From assembly GCA_001897995.1 (NCBI GenBank), contig MKRV01000236.1:100291-164290 (forward strand): a DNA stretch of 64,000 nucleotides, given 5' to 3'. The stretch comes from Alphaproteobacteria bacterium 65-37 (lineage in GTDB: Bacteria; Pseudomonadota; Alphaproteobacteria; Reyranellales; Reyranellaceae). The notes below the pieces were generated by a model, which worked only from the letters and a program-made list of their open reading frames with translations, was not told the origin of the DNA and searched no databases. Positions within the stretch are counted from its first letter, which is position 1. Every line of letters starts with the position of its first letter. Both the position numbers and the translations under genes were made by a program. This document shows, in pieces, positions 9,643 to 19,649 of this stretch.

Positions 9643-10383
9643 TCACATGAGCCGGGTGGCGAAAGTATACAGCCCGGTCAGCAGAAGGGCCCAGAAGACG
9701 GCCAGGCGGAACTGCTCGACCGACAGGCGAGAGCGGATCTGCTGGCCGAGCCACATCCCCACCACCGCCGGGACGACGGCGGCTGCCGACACCAGGGCGC
9801 GCGGCCCGTCGAGCAGACCGAAGAGCAGCAGCGAGGCGGTCAGCGCAAACGACGTCGCGCACAGCACCACCCCCAGGGTCTGCACCAGCTCCGACGGCTT
9901 GATGTCGAGGCCCTGCAGGTAAGGCATCAGCGGCACGACCGGCACCCCGACCAGGCCGGCGATTAAGCCCGATATGACGCCGATCACCGGCGCCAGCGGT
10001 TTCTCGAGGTCGGCGTGGATATGCAGGCGGATACGGAACAGACCGAGGGTGCTGTAGGCGATCAGCACCGTTCCCAGCACCAGGAAGGACCAGTCGGGCC
10101 CCTTCTGCCCGACCAGCCAGACGGTGAGGTAGAGGACCACCGCGAGCGGCACGATGAGCGGCCATTGCCGGCGCACGATCAGCTTGAACTTGCCGCCCAC
10201 CGCGGCCTGCCAGATGTTGGTGAAGATGGTCGGCAGCGAGATCAGCGCGATCGCTTCGGGCAACGGCAGATAGAGCGACATCAGCGCGATCGAAATCGCC
10301 GGCAGTCCCAGCCCGACCAGGCCCTTGACCGTTCCCGCCAGCAGGAACACGGCAAGGCCGACGACGACATCGATGGCGGACAT
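9643..10383 (-). CDS. TauE/SafE-family permease
   Basis: A 246-residue integral membrane protein with about eight hydrophobic helices and the two glycine-rich half motifs of the family (GTVKGLVGLGLPAIS near the N terminus; GVISGLIAGLVGVP in the middle). Family members export sulfite, sulfoacetate or other small organosulfonate anions, but the substrate here is unknown. It sits between ubiB (30 bases upstream) and coaBC (13 bases downstream), a position normally without a gene in related clusters, so it looks like an insertion that shares the operon's transcription. Confidence 0.9.
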   Translation of the reverse strand: MSAIDVVVGLAVFLLAGTVKGLVGLGLPAISIALMSLYLPLPEAIALISLPTIFTNIWQAAVGGKFKLIVRRQWPLIVPLAVVLYLTVWLVGQKGPDWSFLVLGTVLIAYSTLGLFRIRLHIHADLEKPLAPVIGVISGLIAGLVGVPVVPLMPYLQGLDIKPSELVQTLGVVLCATSFALTASLLLFGLLDGPRALVSAAAVVPAVVGMWLGQQIRSRLSVEQFRLAVFWALLLTGLYTFATRLM

Positions 10384-10413
10384 GGTGTTGGCCGTCGTCC
10401 CGGTGTCGCAGCC

Positions 10414-11937
10414 TCAGTGCCACCAGGCGGCAATGGCCGCGATCAAGGCGAGGATGGCGACCACCTCGGCAAAAGCCGGGCGCCAGCGGCCGCCCGAGGG
10501 CGGCTCGGCGGCATCCCGCTCGGCCTTGCGCCGTTCGTGCTCGGCCACGAGATGCAGGCTGTCGATCAGGCGCGGCAGGCGGCGCAGGCCGCGCGTCAGA
10601 TCCTCGGTGGCGCGGCCGATCGTGGCGCGCGGGCCGAAATGCGTCACCATCCAGTCCTCGATCAGCGGCCGCGCCAGCTCCCAGATGTTGACGTGCGGGT
10701 TGAGCTTGGTGCCCATGCCCTCGGCCATCAGCATGGTCTTCTGCAGCAGCAGGAGCTGCGGCTGCACCGCCATCTCGAACTGTTCGGTGACGCGCAGCAT
10801 CTGCGCCAGCAGGCGGGCGATCGAGATCTGATGGCTGGGCTTGCCGAAGATCGGCTCGCCGATCGAGCGGCAGGCCTGGGCGAACGTCTCGAGCGACTGG
10901 TCGGGCGGCACGTAGCCGGCGCGGAACTGGACCTCGGCCACGGCACGGTAGTCGCGACGCAGGAAGGCGACCAGGAGCTCGGCGAGGTAACCGCGCGTGT
11001 CCTCGTCGACCCGGCCCATGATGCCGAAATCGACCGGCACGATGCGACCGTCGCGATCGACGAAGGCGTTGCCGCCATGCATGTCGGCATGGAAGAAGCC
11101 GTCGCGGAACACCTGGTAGAAGAACGCTTCGGCGCACTTCTTCATGATGAGGTCGGGGTCGTGGCCGGCAGCGACGATGGCGTCGCGATCGCCGATCGGC
11201 GTGCCGTCCACTCGTTCCTGGGTCATCACACGCTCGGCCGTGCGGTCCCAGTCGATGGCCGGCGCGTGATAATTGGCATCGTCGATGAAGTTCTCGCCGA
11301 GCTCCTCGGCCGCCGCCGCCTCCATGCGCAGGTCCATCTCGACCCGCACCACGTCGGCGAAGGCACGCACCGAGTCGACTGGCTTCAGCCGGCGGAAACG
11401 CGGCTGCGTGCGTTCGACCAGCTCGGCCATCCAGTAGAAAAGATCGAGATCGCGCTCGAAGGCTTTTTCGATGCCGGGCCGCAGCACCTTGACCGCGACG
11501 TCGCGGCCGTCGGTGGTGACGGCGAAATGCACCTGGGCGATCGACGCCGCCGCCACCGGTTTGTCCTCGAAGCTCGAGAAGATCGCATCGATGGGCTGGC
11601 CGAGCTCGGCCTCGATGATACGGCGCGCCTCCTCCCCGGAGAACGCCGGCAAGTGATCCTGCAGGCGCGCGAGATCGGCGGCGACGCCTTCGCTCAGGAG
11701 GTCGGCGCGCGTCGACAGCGCCTGGCCGAGCTTGATGAAGGACGGCCCCATCTCCTGCAGCGCCTCCGCCAGGCGCTCGCCCGGCCGTCGCGAATCGCGC
11801 CGGAGCGCGAAGAGCCGCGCCCAGGCGATCAGTGCCGGCGCGATGCCGAGCGTTTCCAGCGGAAACAGCGCATCGTGGCGGGCGAAACGCAGCGCCATGC
11901 GCAGCAGGCGCCAGCCGTTGCGAAGCGCGCGGAACAT
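10414..11937 (-). CDS. ubiB: UbiB, ABC1/ADCK-type atypical kinase of ubiquinone synthesis
   Basis: A 507-residue UbiB protein needed for ubiquinone synthesis and probably acting as an ATPase that makes lipid intermediates available at the membrane. Seen are the N-terminal K-x-G-Q-like motif in FIKLGQALSTR, the ATP-site Ala-rich loop VAAASIAQVH, an invariant Lys in VAVKVLRPG, and the HADMHGGNAFV plus VPVDFGIMG elements corresponding to the kinase catalytic and DFG loops. The C terminus has a hydrophobic helix ending in AAWWH, likely a membrane anchor. Its ATG touches the ubiE stop (TAG-ATG). Confidence 0.96.
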   Translation of the reverse strand: MFRALRNGWRLLRMALRFARHDALFPLETLGIAPALIAWARLFALRRDSRRPGERLAEALQEMGPSFIKLGQALSTRADLLSEGVAADLARLQDHLPAFSGEEARRIIEAELGQPIDAIFSSFEDKPVAAASIAQVHFAVTTDGRDVAVKVLRPGIEKAFERDLDLFYWMAELVERTQPRFRRLKPVDSVRAFADVVRVEMDLRMEAAAAEELGENFIDDANYHAPAIDWDRTAERVMTQERVDGTPIGDRDAIVAAGHDPDLIMKKCAEAFFYQVFRDGFFHADMHGGNAFVDRDGRIVPVDFGIMGRVDEDTRGYLAELLVAFLRRDYRAVAEVQFRAGYVPPDQSLETFAQACRSIGEPIFGKPSHQISIARLLAQMLRVTEQFEMAVQPQLLLLQKTMLMAEGMGTKLNPHVNIWELARPLIEDWMVTHFGPRATIGRATEDLTRGLRRLPRLIDSLHLVAEHERRKAERDAAEPPSGGRWRPAFAEVVAILALIAAIAAWWH

Positions 11938-12741
11938 CTAGATGCGCCAGCCCGAATGCAGGGCAACGACGCCGAGCGACATGTCGCGCCAGGCGACATT
12001 GGCAAAGCCCACTTCCCGCATGCGCGCTGCCAGCTCGCGCTGCGGCGGGAAGCGGCGGATGCTTTCGTGCAGATAGCGGTAGGAGTCGGCGTCGCGAGCG
12101 ACGATCCGGCCGAACAACGGCAGTGCCCGCTCCGAATAGGCGTCATAGAGACGGCCGACCGGCGCCGACGTCACCTTGCTGAATTCGAGGCAGTAGAAAC
12201 GTCCGCCGGGCTTCAGCACGCGATGGGCCTCGGCCAGCGCCTGGTCGATATGCGTCACGTTGCGCAGGCCGAAGGCGATCGTATAGGCGTCGAAGGAGCG
12301 GTCGGGAAACGGCAGCTTCTCGGCATCGCCCGTCGTCCAGGTGAGGCCCTGCAGCAGGCCGCGATCGATGGCTCGGTCGCGACCGACCTCCAGCATGGCG
12401 GGATTGATGTCGCAAACGGTCACGTCGGGCCGATCGCCCTGCCGGCGGACCATGCGGAAGGCGATATCGCCGGTGCCGCCCGCCACGTCGAGGATATGCT
12501 CCCCCGGACGCGGGCGAACGACGTCGACCATGGCATTCTTCCAGAGCCGGTGCACACCACCCGACATCAGGTCGTTCATCAGGTCGTAACGCGGCGCCAC
12601 GCTTTCGAAGACGCGCGCCACCAGGCCGGCCTTTTCGCCGGCTGGAACCTCGCGGAAGCCGAAGGAAGCGCTGTCCTCGACGCCGCCGGCCAGGCTCTGG
12701 CTCTCGGGGCGGGCTGCGCTAGGATCGGTGGCATCTGTCAT
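11938..12741 (-). CDS. ubiE: Demethylubiquinone/demethylmenaquinone C-methyltransferase UbiE
   Basis: SAM-dependent C-methylation in ubiquinone biosynthesis. The 267-residue protein has RYDLMNDLMSGGVHRLWK, the SAM-binding LDVAGGTGD, and the two UbiE/COQ5 signatures (IAFGLRNVTHIDQAL and the later VLKPGGRFYCLEFSK). The start at 12741 gives the normal N terminus; an earlier in-frame start would overlap deep into the divergent gene. Only 24 bases separate its ATG from that of the halohydrin-dehalogenase-like gene, so its promoter must lie inside the neighbour's coding region. Confidence 0.96.
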   Translation of the reverse strand: MTDATDPSAARPESQSLAGGVEDSASFGFREVPAGEKAGLVARVFESVAPRYDLMNDLMSGGVHRLWKNAMVDVVRPRPGEHILDVAGGTGDIAFRMVRRQGDRPDVTVCDINPAMLEVGRDRAIDRGLLQGLTWTTGDAEKLPFPDRSFDAYTIAFGLRNVTHIDQALAEAHRVLKPGGRFYCLEFSKVTSAPVGRLYDAYSERALPLFGRIVARDADSYRYLHESIRRFPPQRELAARMREVGFANVAWRDMSLGVVALHSGWRI

Positions 12742-12765
12742 GGGCCGCAACCTAGAGGAATCGCC

Positions 12766-13500
12766 ATGCTGCTGAAAGACCGGGTGGTCTTGATCACCAA
12801 CGTCGAGAAATTCGCAGGCCATGGCACCACACGCGTGGCCTTGGCCCAGGGCGCCACCGTCCTTGCCCACGATCCGTCATTCGAAGCACCGAGTGCGCGC
12901 CACAAGTACGAAGCCGCGTTCCCGGGCGCCCATGCCCTGTCGGCCGTCGAGCCCGCGACCCTGATCGAGCTCGCCCTGAAGCGGCACGGTCATATTGACG
13001 CGCTGGTCAACAACGACGCCTATCCCGCTTTGCGTGCGCCGCTCGGCGAGACCCGGCTGGAGGATTACCGTGCGGCGCTCGAGGCCATGGCGGTGGTGCC
13101 GTTCCGGCTGACGCAGCTCGTGGCGCCGTCGATGCGCAAGCGCAAGTCGGGACGCATCGTCTTCGTCTCGTCGGCAGCCCCATTGCGCGGCATCGCCAAT
13201 TACGCGCCCTACGTGTCGGCGCGCGCCGCCGCCAACGGACTCGTTTCCTCGCTGGCGAAGGAACTCGGCCGCGACGGAATCACGGTCAACGCCGTCGGCT
13301 CGAACTATGTCGAGAATCCGGATTATTTTCCGCCGGCCCTGCTCGCCAACCACGAAGCCATGGCGAAGATGACGGCGCAGATCCCGCTCGGAAGGCTTGG
13401 AAAATCGGACGAACTCGGCGCGACCGTTTGCTTCCTCTGCTCCGACGCCGCAGGCTTCATCACCGGTCACGTTCTTCCGCATGCCGGAGGGTGGGCGTGA
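12766..13500 (+). CDS. Halohydrin dehalogenase-like SDR-superfamily protein
   Basis: A 244-residue SDR-fold protein that lacks the cofactor-binding G-x3-G-x-G and the Y-x3-K catalytic pair of dehydrogenases. It instead has both patterns used to recognise halohydrin dehalogenases: T-x4-F-x-G (T11, F16, G18 in TNVEKFAG) and S-x12-Y-x3-R (S136, Y149, R153). Other parts resemble HheC as remembered: ALVNND, LEDYRAALEA, MRKRKSG before the catalytic strand, and SNYVENPDYF where the halide pocket forms. Such enzymes convert vicinal haloalcohols to epoxides, releasing halide, and can open epoxides with azide or cyanide. AGAGGA precedes the ATG. The alternative is a non-redox SDR of other function. Confidence 0.75.
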   Translation: MLLKDRVVLITNVEKFAGHGTTRVALAQGATVLAHDPSFEAPSARHKYEAAFPGAHALSAVEPATLIELALKRHGHIDALVNNDAYPALRAPLGETRLEDYRAALEAMAVVPFRLTQLVAPSMRKRKSGRIVFVSSAAPLRGIANYAPYVSARAAANGLVSSLAKELGRDGITVNAVGSNYVENPDYFPPALLANHEAMAKMTAQIPLGRLGKSDELGATVCFLCSDAAGFITGHVLPHAGGWA

Positions 13501-13648
13501 CATCGCGTTAGATCGCATGCAAACTCGACTCATAACGAATGTCGCGCACGACCGACCGAAGCGCGACGACCAGGGAAGGAACGTCTGAGCGACGCCGGCT
13601 ATCGTCCGGCGCGGTCGTCCTTTGCTGGGTTCGGTCCGAGGACGGCGA

Positions 13649-14587
13649 ATGGGAAGACAGATTGTCCACCGCCTGCTGATCTCGTTTCCCGCGTTGCTCG
13701 GGGTTCTTTTCCTGTGCTTCTGTCTGTTGCAGGTGGTGCCCGCCGATCCGGCGATGATCATCGCCGGACCTGAGGCCAAGGCCGAGACGATCGCCGCCAT
13801 CCGCCAGGAACTCGGGCTCGACCGGCCGATCCCCGTCCAGTTCGCCGAGTATATCGGCCGCGTGCTGCGCGGCGATCTCGGCCGCTCGATCATCTCCAAC
13901 AAGATGGTGAGCGAAGAGCTGGCACTCACCATCGGTCCGACCGTCGAGCTGATGCTGGGCGGCATGCTGATCGCCATTCCGATCGGCCTCACGCTCGGCA
14001 CCCTGGCCGCGGTGCGGCGCGGCACGATCGTCGACCGCATCATCATGGCCTTCTCGGTGGCCGGCGTTTCCATGCCGGTGTTCTTCATCGGCCTGATCCT
14101 GATCCAGTACATGGGCTTCAAGTGGGGCCTCTTTCCTTTCACCGGCCGCACCGGGCCGATCTGGGACGGCGGCCTGCCGAGCCTCGTTCTGCCGGCCCTG
14201 ACCTTAGGCAGCGTCCTGATCGGGCCGATCGCACGGCTGACGCGAACGGCGGTGCTGGAGGTGCTGGGGGCCGACTTCGTGCGCACCGCCCGCGCCAAGG
14301 GCCTGCGCGAGACCGCGGTGATCGTGCACCATGCGCTGCGCAATGCGCTGATCCCGGTCGTCACCCTGATCGGCCTGCAGGCGGCCTTCCTGCTGGGCGG
14401 TGCGGTGGTGACGGAGACCATGTTTTCCTGGCCGGGTGTCGGCCGCCTCGCCGTCGGCGCGATCGTCTCCAGCGATTTCCCGACTGCGCAGGGCGCGATC
14501 ATGATCCTCGCCATCGCGTTCCTGTCGATCAACCTGCTGGTCGACATCCTCTACGTCTATCTCGATCCCAGGGTTCAGCGGACATGA
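13649..14587 (+). CDS. ABC transporter permease, DppB/OppB type
   Basis: First membrane subunit of a peptide/nickel/opine-family importer. The 312 residues show six helices and the DppB-type N-terminal helix (RQIVHRLLISFPALLG), a periplasmic loop with DPAMIIAGPEA and the EAA contact loop for the ATPase near residue 210 (FVRTARAKGLRE). The ATG at 13649 is preceded by GAGGA; an in-frame TTG 27 bases earlier has no ribosome site. It heads a six-gene operon: two permeases, two binding proteins and two ATPases. Confidence 0.94.
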   Translation: MGRQIVHRLLISFPALLGVLFLCFCLLQVVPADPAMIIAGPEAKAETIAAIRQELGLDRPIPVQFAEYIGRVLRGDLGRSIISNKMVSEELALTIGPTVELMLGGMLIAIPIGLTLGTLAAVRRGTIVDRIIMAFSVAGVSMPVFFIGLILIQYMGFKWGLFPFTGRTGPIWDGGLPSLVLPALTLGSVLIGPIARLTRTAVLEVLGADFVRTARAKGLRETAVIVHHALRNALIPVVTLIGLQAAFLLGGAVVTETMFSWPGVGRLAVGAIVSSDFPTAQGAIMILAIAFLSINLLVDILYVYLDPRVQRT

Positions 14588-14600
14588 GAGGTCAACGGCC

Positions 14601-15488
14601 ATGAGCGTCGAGACCGTCAACGTCGCGGCCGCCGCGTCCGAGGAGACGGGCCTGCTCTCGCGTGCCGGCGTGCTGCGCCGCCTGGCACGCGACAAGATCG
14701 CGGCGGCGGCCGCTCTCGCCCTCACGCTGATCGTCCTCTCGGCCGTCTTCGCCCCCCTCATCGCCCCCTACGATCCCTATCTCACCGACCTCACCAAGGT
14801 GATGCAGCCGCCCAGCGCCGAGCACTGGTTCGGTACCGACAATACCGGCCGCGACATCTTCAGCCGCATCCTCTACGGCACGCGCAACACGCTGATGCTG
14901 GGGCTGGTCGGCGTGGTGATCGGCGGCTTCCTGGGCGGCGTGCTCGGCATCCTTGCCGCCTACTACCGACGCGCCGACGGCTGGATCATGCGGCTGGTCG
15001 ACGTGATGCTGGCCTTCCCGGCCATCCTGATCGGCCTGGCGGTGGCAGCGATCTTCGGCGCCGGCCTTACCGCCGTGGTGATCGCCCTCGTCGTGGCGAC
15101 CGTGCCTGACGTGGCGCGGGTCGCCCGCGGCTCGGCGGTCGGCGTCATGGGTCAGGAGTTCATGGAGGCCGGCCGCGCCGTCGGCGTCTCCGACGGCACG
15201 CTGATCTGGCGCTACCTGACGCTGAACTGCATCTCGACCATCTTCGTTTTCCTCACCCTGCGCTTCGGCCAGATCATCCTGATCGGTTCGGCGCTGGGCT
15301 TCCTCGGCATGGGCGCGCAGCCGCCGACCGCCGAGCTCGGCATGATGGCGGCCCAGGGCCGCGACTTCCTCTTCATGGCGCCGCACATCGCGACGATCCC
15401 GAGCTTCGCGATCTTCGTGATCGTGCTGGCGGCCAATCTTCTGGGCGACGCAACGCGCGACGTCCTCGATCCGAGGCTGCAACAATGA
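14601..15488 (+). CDS. ABC transporter permease, DppC/OppC type
   Basis: Second permease of the operon, 295 residues. A cytoplasmic N-terminal stretch and first helix (AAAAALALTLIVLSAVFAPL) are followed by the family segment HWFGTDNTGRDIFSRILYGTR and five more helices; the EAA loop is FMEAGRAVGVSDG. It starts 13 bases after the first permease, and its TGA overlaps the ATG of the first binding protein (ATGA). Confidence 0.94.
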   Translation: MSVETVNVAAAASEETGLLSRAGVLRRLARDKIAAAAALALTLIVLSAVFAPLIAPYDPYLTDLTKVMQPPSAEHWFGTDNTGRDIFSRILYGTRNTLMLGLVGVVIGGFLGGVLGILAAYYRRADGWIMRLVDVMLAFPAILIGLAVAAIFGAGLTAVVIALVVATVPDVARVARGSAVGVMGQEFMEAGRAVGVSDGTLIWRYLTLNCISTIFVFLTLRFGQIILIGSALGFLGMGAQPPTAELGMMAAQGRDFLFMAPHIATIPSFAIFVIVLAANLLGDATRDVLDPRLQQ

Positions 15489-17059
15489 TCAGAGCCGTTC
15501 TGAGTGCAGCGTTTGCGTTGAGTATTGCCGGGAGTATCGCCCTACCGGCCGCCGGCCAGACCCTGAACATGATGAAGTCGATCGACGCGCCGCATTACGA
15601 TGCGCAGCGCACGACCTGGGGCCCGACGTCCGACATCGTCAACATGTTCCAGGACACGCTGGTCGCGCTCGACTGGGACGGCAAGACGCCCATCCCCTAC
15701 CTCGCCAAGTCGTGGACCGTCAGCCCCGACGGCAAGCTCTACACCTTCAAGCTGCGCGACGACGTCACCTTCTGCAGCGGCAAGAAGTTCACGGCGGAGG
15801 ACGTCGTCTACTCCTTCAAGAGACTGAAGGATCCGGCCCTCAAGGGACCGTTCGCCTGGCGTGCCGGTACCATCAAGGAGCTTCGTGCACCCGACCCCTA
15901 TACCGTCGAGTACGAGCTCGAGGAGCCGTTCTCCGAGCTGCTACTGCAGCTCACCATGTTCACCAACGTGATCCACAACAAGGAAAGCGTCGAGGCGCTG
16001 GGCAAGGACTACGGCGTCAAGGGTGCCGATGGTACCGGCCCCTGGTGCTTCGAGTCGTGGACGCCGCGCACGCAGATCGTGCTCAGGCGTCACGACGCCT
16101 ACAAGTGGGGCCCCTCGATGTACCAGAACAAGGGGCCGGTGAAGTTCGAGAAGCTCAGCATCAGGATCGTGCCCGAGGATTCCAGCCGGGTGGCGGCCAT
16201 GATGGCGGGACAGTTCGACTACACCAACCAGTTCCCCAGCCAGTTCATCGCGCAGGCCAAGGCCGCGCCGATGCTGCAGGTGCAGGAGGCCCGGCCCAAC
16301 TTCCAGCTCCTCTATTTCGGCTTCAAGACGTCGCGGCCGATGGTCGAGGACAAGCGCGTGCGCGAAGCGATGAGCATCGCGATCAACCGCGCCGAGATCG
16401 CCAAGGGCATCCTGCTGGGAAATGCCGATCCCGCCTTCACCATCGTCGACAAGGACGCGCAGGATTTCGACCCTAAGTCCGGAGAGATCGTGAAGGAGGA
16501 CGTCGAGCGGGCGAAGAAGCTGCTCGACGAGGCCGGCTGGAAGGTCGGCAGCGACGGCATCCGCGAGAAGGACGGCATCAAGCTGCAGCCCAAGGTCTAC
16601 TTCACCCAGGCCGGCAACACGCCGCGCATCGCCGAAGCCATCCAGGGCTATCTGCGCCGTATCGGCGTGCAATGGCAGCTCCAGCCGTGGGACTCGACCA
16701 TTGCCGCGGCGAAGATGGCCGAGCAGGACTACGAGATCTGGTCCGTCACCGTGCCCTACCTGTCGGCCGGTGACTTGATGAACATCTACTTCGACTCCCG
16801 GAACATCCCGACGCCCAACAGGATGAACTGGAAGAATGCCGAGACCGACGAGGTGCTGCGGCGCGGCCGCTCGGCGCTCAACGACGCCGACCGGGCCAAG
16901 GCTTACGAGCTGGTGCAGCAGCAGGTGACGCGCGAGCACCTCTGGATACCGGTGCTGAACATCAGCATGCACATGGTGACCAGCAAGCGGCTCAAGGGCG
17001 CCCGGCCGCACATGATCTACCAGAACACGTTCTACAAGGGGTTGGACCTCAGTCTGTAG
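15485..17059 (+). CDS. ABC substrate-binding protein, family 5 (copy 1)
   Basis: Periplasmic solute-binding protein of 524 residues with a Sec signal peptide (hydrophobic stretch to about residue 23, cleavage near AAGQ). The mature part has the SBP_bac_5 pattern: [20 protein letters not shown] near residue 90 and a conserved [13 protein letters not shown] near residue 355. Peptides, opines and nickel complexes are all possible ligands. It is closely similar to the next gene over its whole length, evidently a tandem duplication; the two share the operon's permeases and ATPases. Confidence 0.93.
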   Translation: MIRAVLSAAFALSIAGSIALPAAGQTLNMMKSIDAPHYDAQRTTWGPTSDIVNMFQDTLVALDWDGKTPIPYLAKSWTVSPDGKLYTFKLRDDVTFCSGKKFTAEDVVYSFKRLKDPALKGPFAWRAGTIKELRAPDPYTVEYELEEPFSELLLQLTMFTNVIHNKESVEALGKDYGVKGADGTGPWCFESWTPRTQIVLRRHDAYKWGPSMYQNKGPVKFEKLSIRIVPEDSSRVAAMMAGQFDYTNQFPSQFIAQAKAAPMLQVQEARPNFQLLYFGFKTSRPMVEDKRVREAMSIAINRAEIAKGILLGNADPAFTIVDKDAQDFDPKSGEIVKEDVERAKKLLDEAGWKVGSDGIREKDGIKLQPKVYFTQAGNTPRIAEAIQGYLRRIGVQWQLQPWDSTIAAAKMAEQDYEIWSVTVPYLSAGDLMNIYFDSRNIPTPNRMNWKNAETDEVLRRGRSALNDADRAKAYELVQQQVTREHLWIPVLNISMHMVTSKRLKGARPHMIYQNTFYKGLDLSL

Positions 17060-17091
17060 GAACAAGAACTTAGCGAGGCGAGGAAACGACG

Positions 17092-18662
17092 ATGCGTACC
17101 ATTGTGACAGGCGTGGCAGCGTTTCTCGGGATGGCCGGCTTCACGGTCGCGGCAGAAGCGCAGACGCTCAAGATGATGAAAGCGCTCGACGCGCCGCATT
17201 ACGACGGGCAGCGCACGACCTGGTCGCCGACCTCCGACATCGTCAACATGTTCCAGGATACGCTGGTCGCGATGGACTGGGACGGCAAGACGCCCATTCC
17301 CTACCTCGCCAAGTCGTGGACCGTCAGCCCCGACGGCAAGCTCTACACCTTCAAGCTGCGTGACGACGTCACCTTCTGCAGCGGCAAGAAATTCACCGCC
17401 GAAGACGTGATCTATTCCTTCAAGCGCCTGACCAGCCCCGAACTCAAGGCCCCGCTCGCCTGGCGCGCCGGCAACATCAAGGAGCTGCGTGCACCCGATC
17501 CCTACACCGTCGAGTACGAGTTGAACGAGCCGTTCGCCGACCTGCTGCTGCAGCTCACCATGTTCACAACGGCGATCCACAACAAGGAAAGCGTCGAGGC
17601 GCTGGGCAAGGATTACGGCACCAAGGCGATCGACGGCACCGGCCCCTGGTGCTTCGAGTCCTGGACGCCGCGCACCGAGATCGTGCTGAAGCGCCACGAT
17701 GCCTATAAGTGGGGCCCCTCGATGTATCAGAACAAAGGGCCGGTGAAGTTCGAGAAGCTCAGCATCAAAATCGTGCCCGAGGATTCCAGCCGAGTGGCGG
17801 CGATGATGGGCGGACAGTTCGACGTGACGCATCAGATCCCGCTGCAGTTCATCCAGCAGGTCAAGGCTTCGCCCAATCTCAACGTCCAGGAGGCGACGCC
17901 CAACTTCCAGCTGATGTACTACGGCTACAAGACGACGCGGCCGATGGTGGCGGACAAGCGCGTGCGCGAGGCGATGAACATCGCCATCAATCGCGCCGAT
18001 ATCACCAAGGGCATCATGCTGGGCAACGCCACGCCGGCCTATACTTTCATCGATCCCAAGGCGCTCGACTTCGCCGAAGCGACCAAGGGCGTCATCAAGG
18101 AAGACGTCGAACGGGCGAAGAAGCTGCTCGACGAAGCGGGTTGGAAAGTCGGCAGCGACGGCATCCGCGAAAAGGACGGCGTCAAGCTGGCGCCGCGCGT
18201 CCTGTTCACCCAGGTCGCCTACTTCCCGCGCGTTTCGGAGGCGATCCAGGGCTACATGCGCAAGATCGGCATCGACTGGAAGATCGTCGGCTACGACTCG
18301 ACTATCGCACCGGCTGAGATGGCCAAGCAGGATTACGAACTCTGGACGGTGACCTTTCCCTACATCTCGTCCGGCGACCTGCTGAATTTCTACTTCGATT
18401 CGAAGAACATGCCGGCTCCCAACCGCATGAACTGGAACGACCCCGAGACCGACGAGTATCTCAAGATGGGCCGCGCTTCGCTCACCGACGCCGACCGCGC
18501 CAAATACTACGCGCTCGCCCAGCAGCGGGTGACCGAAGAACATCTCTGGATGCCGGTGATGAACATCGCGATGTACACCACCAGCACCAAGAAGCTGAAG
18601 GGCGTGCGGCCGCACATGCTCTACCAGAACACCTTCTACAAGGGCCTGGACTACTCCTTCTG

Positions 18663-18663
<1 letters not shown>
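17092..18663 (+). CDS. ABC substrate-binding protein, family 5 (copy 2)
   Basis: A 523-residue paralogue of the preceding gene, with its own signal peptide ([15 protein letters not shown]). Long blocks are identical between the copies, for instance around [20 protein letters not shown]; by eye roughly three quarters of residues match. Differences concentrate in the second lobe around residues 240-265 and 395-425, which suggests changed ligand preference. The start is preceded by GAGGAAACG. The TGA shares one base with the ATG of the first ATPase gene. Confidence 0.93.

Positions 18664-19645
<982 letters not shown>

Positions 19646-19649
<4 letters not shown>

Noticed and set aside
10015..12765. 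Very long plus-strand open frame antisense to ubiB and ubiE
   Set aside because: It is the mirror of high-GC genes on the other strand; its product is low-complexity His/Arg/Gln-rich. Only its last part, from the ATG at 12766, is a genuine gene.
13593..13611. Small hairpin (CGCCGG/CCGGCG) after the dehalogenase-like gene
   Set aside because: Only six base pairs, no T-tract, and GC-rich DNA makes such pairs frequent.
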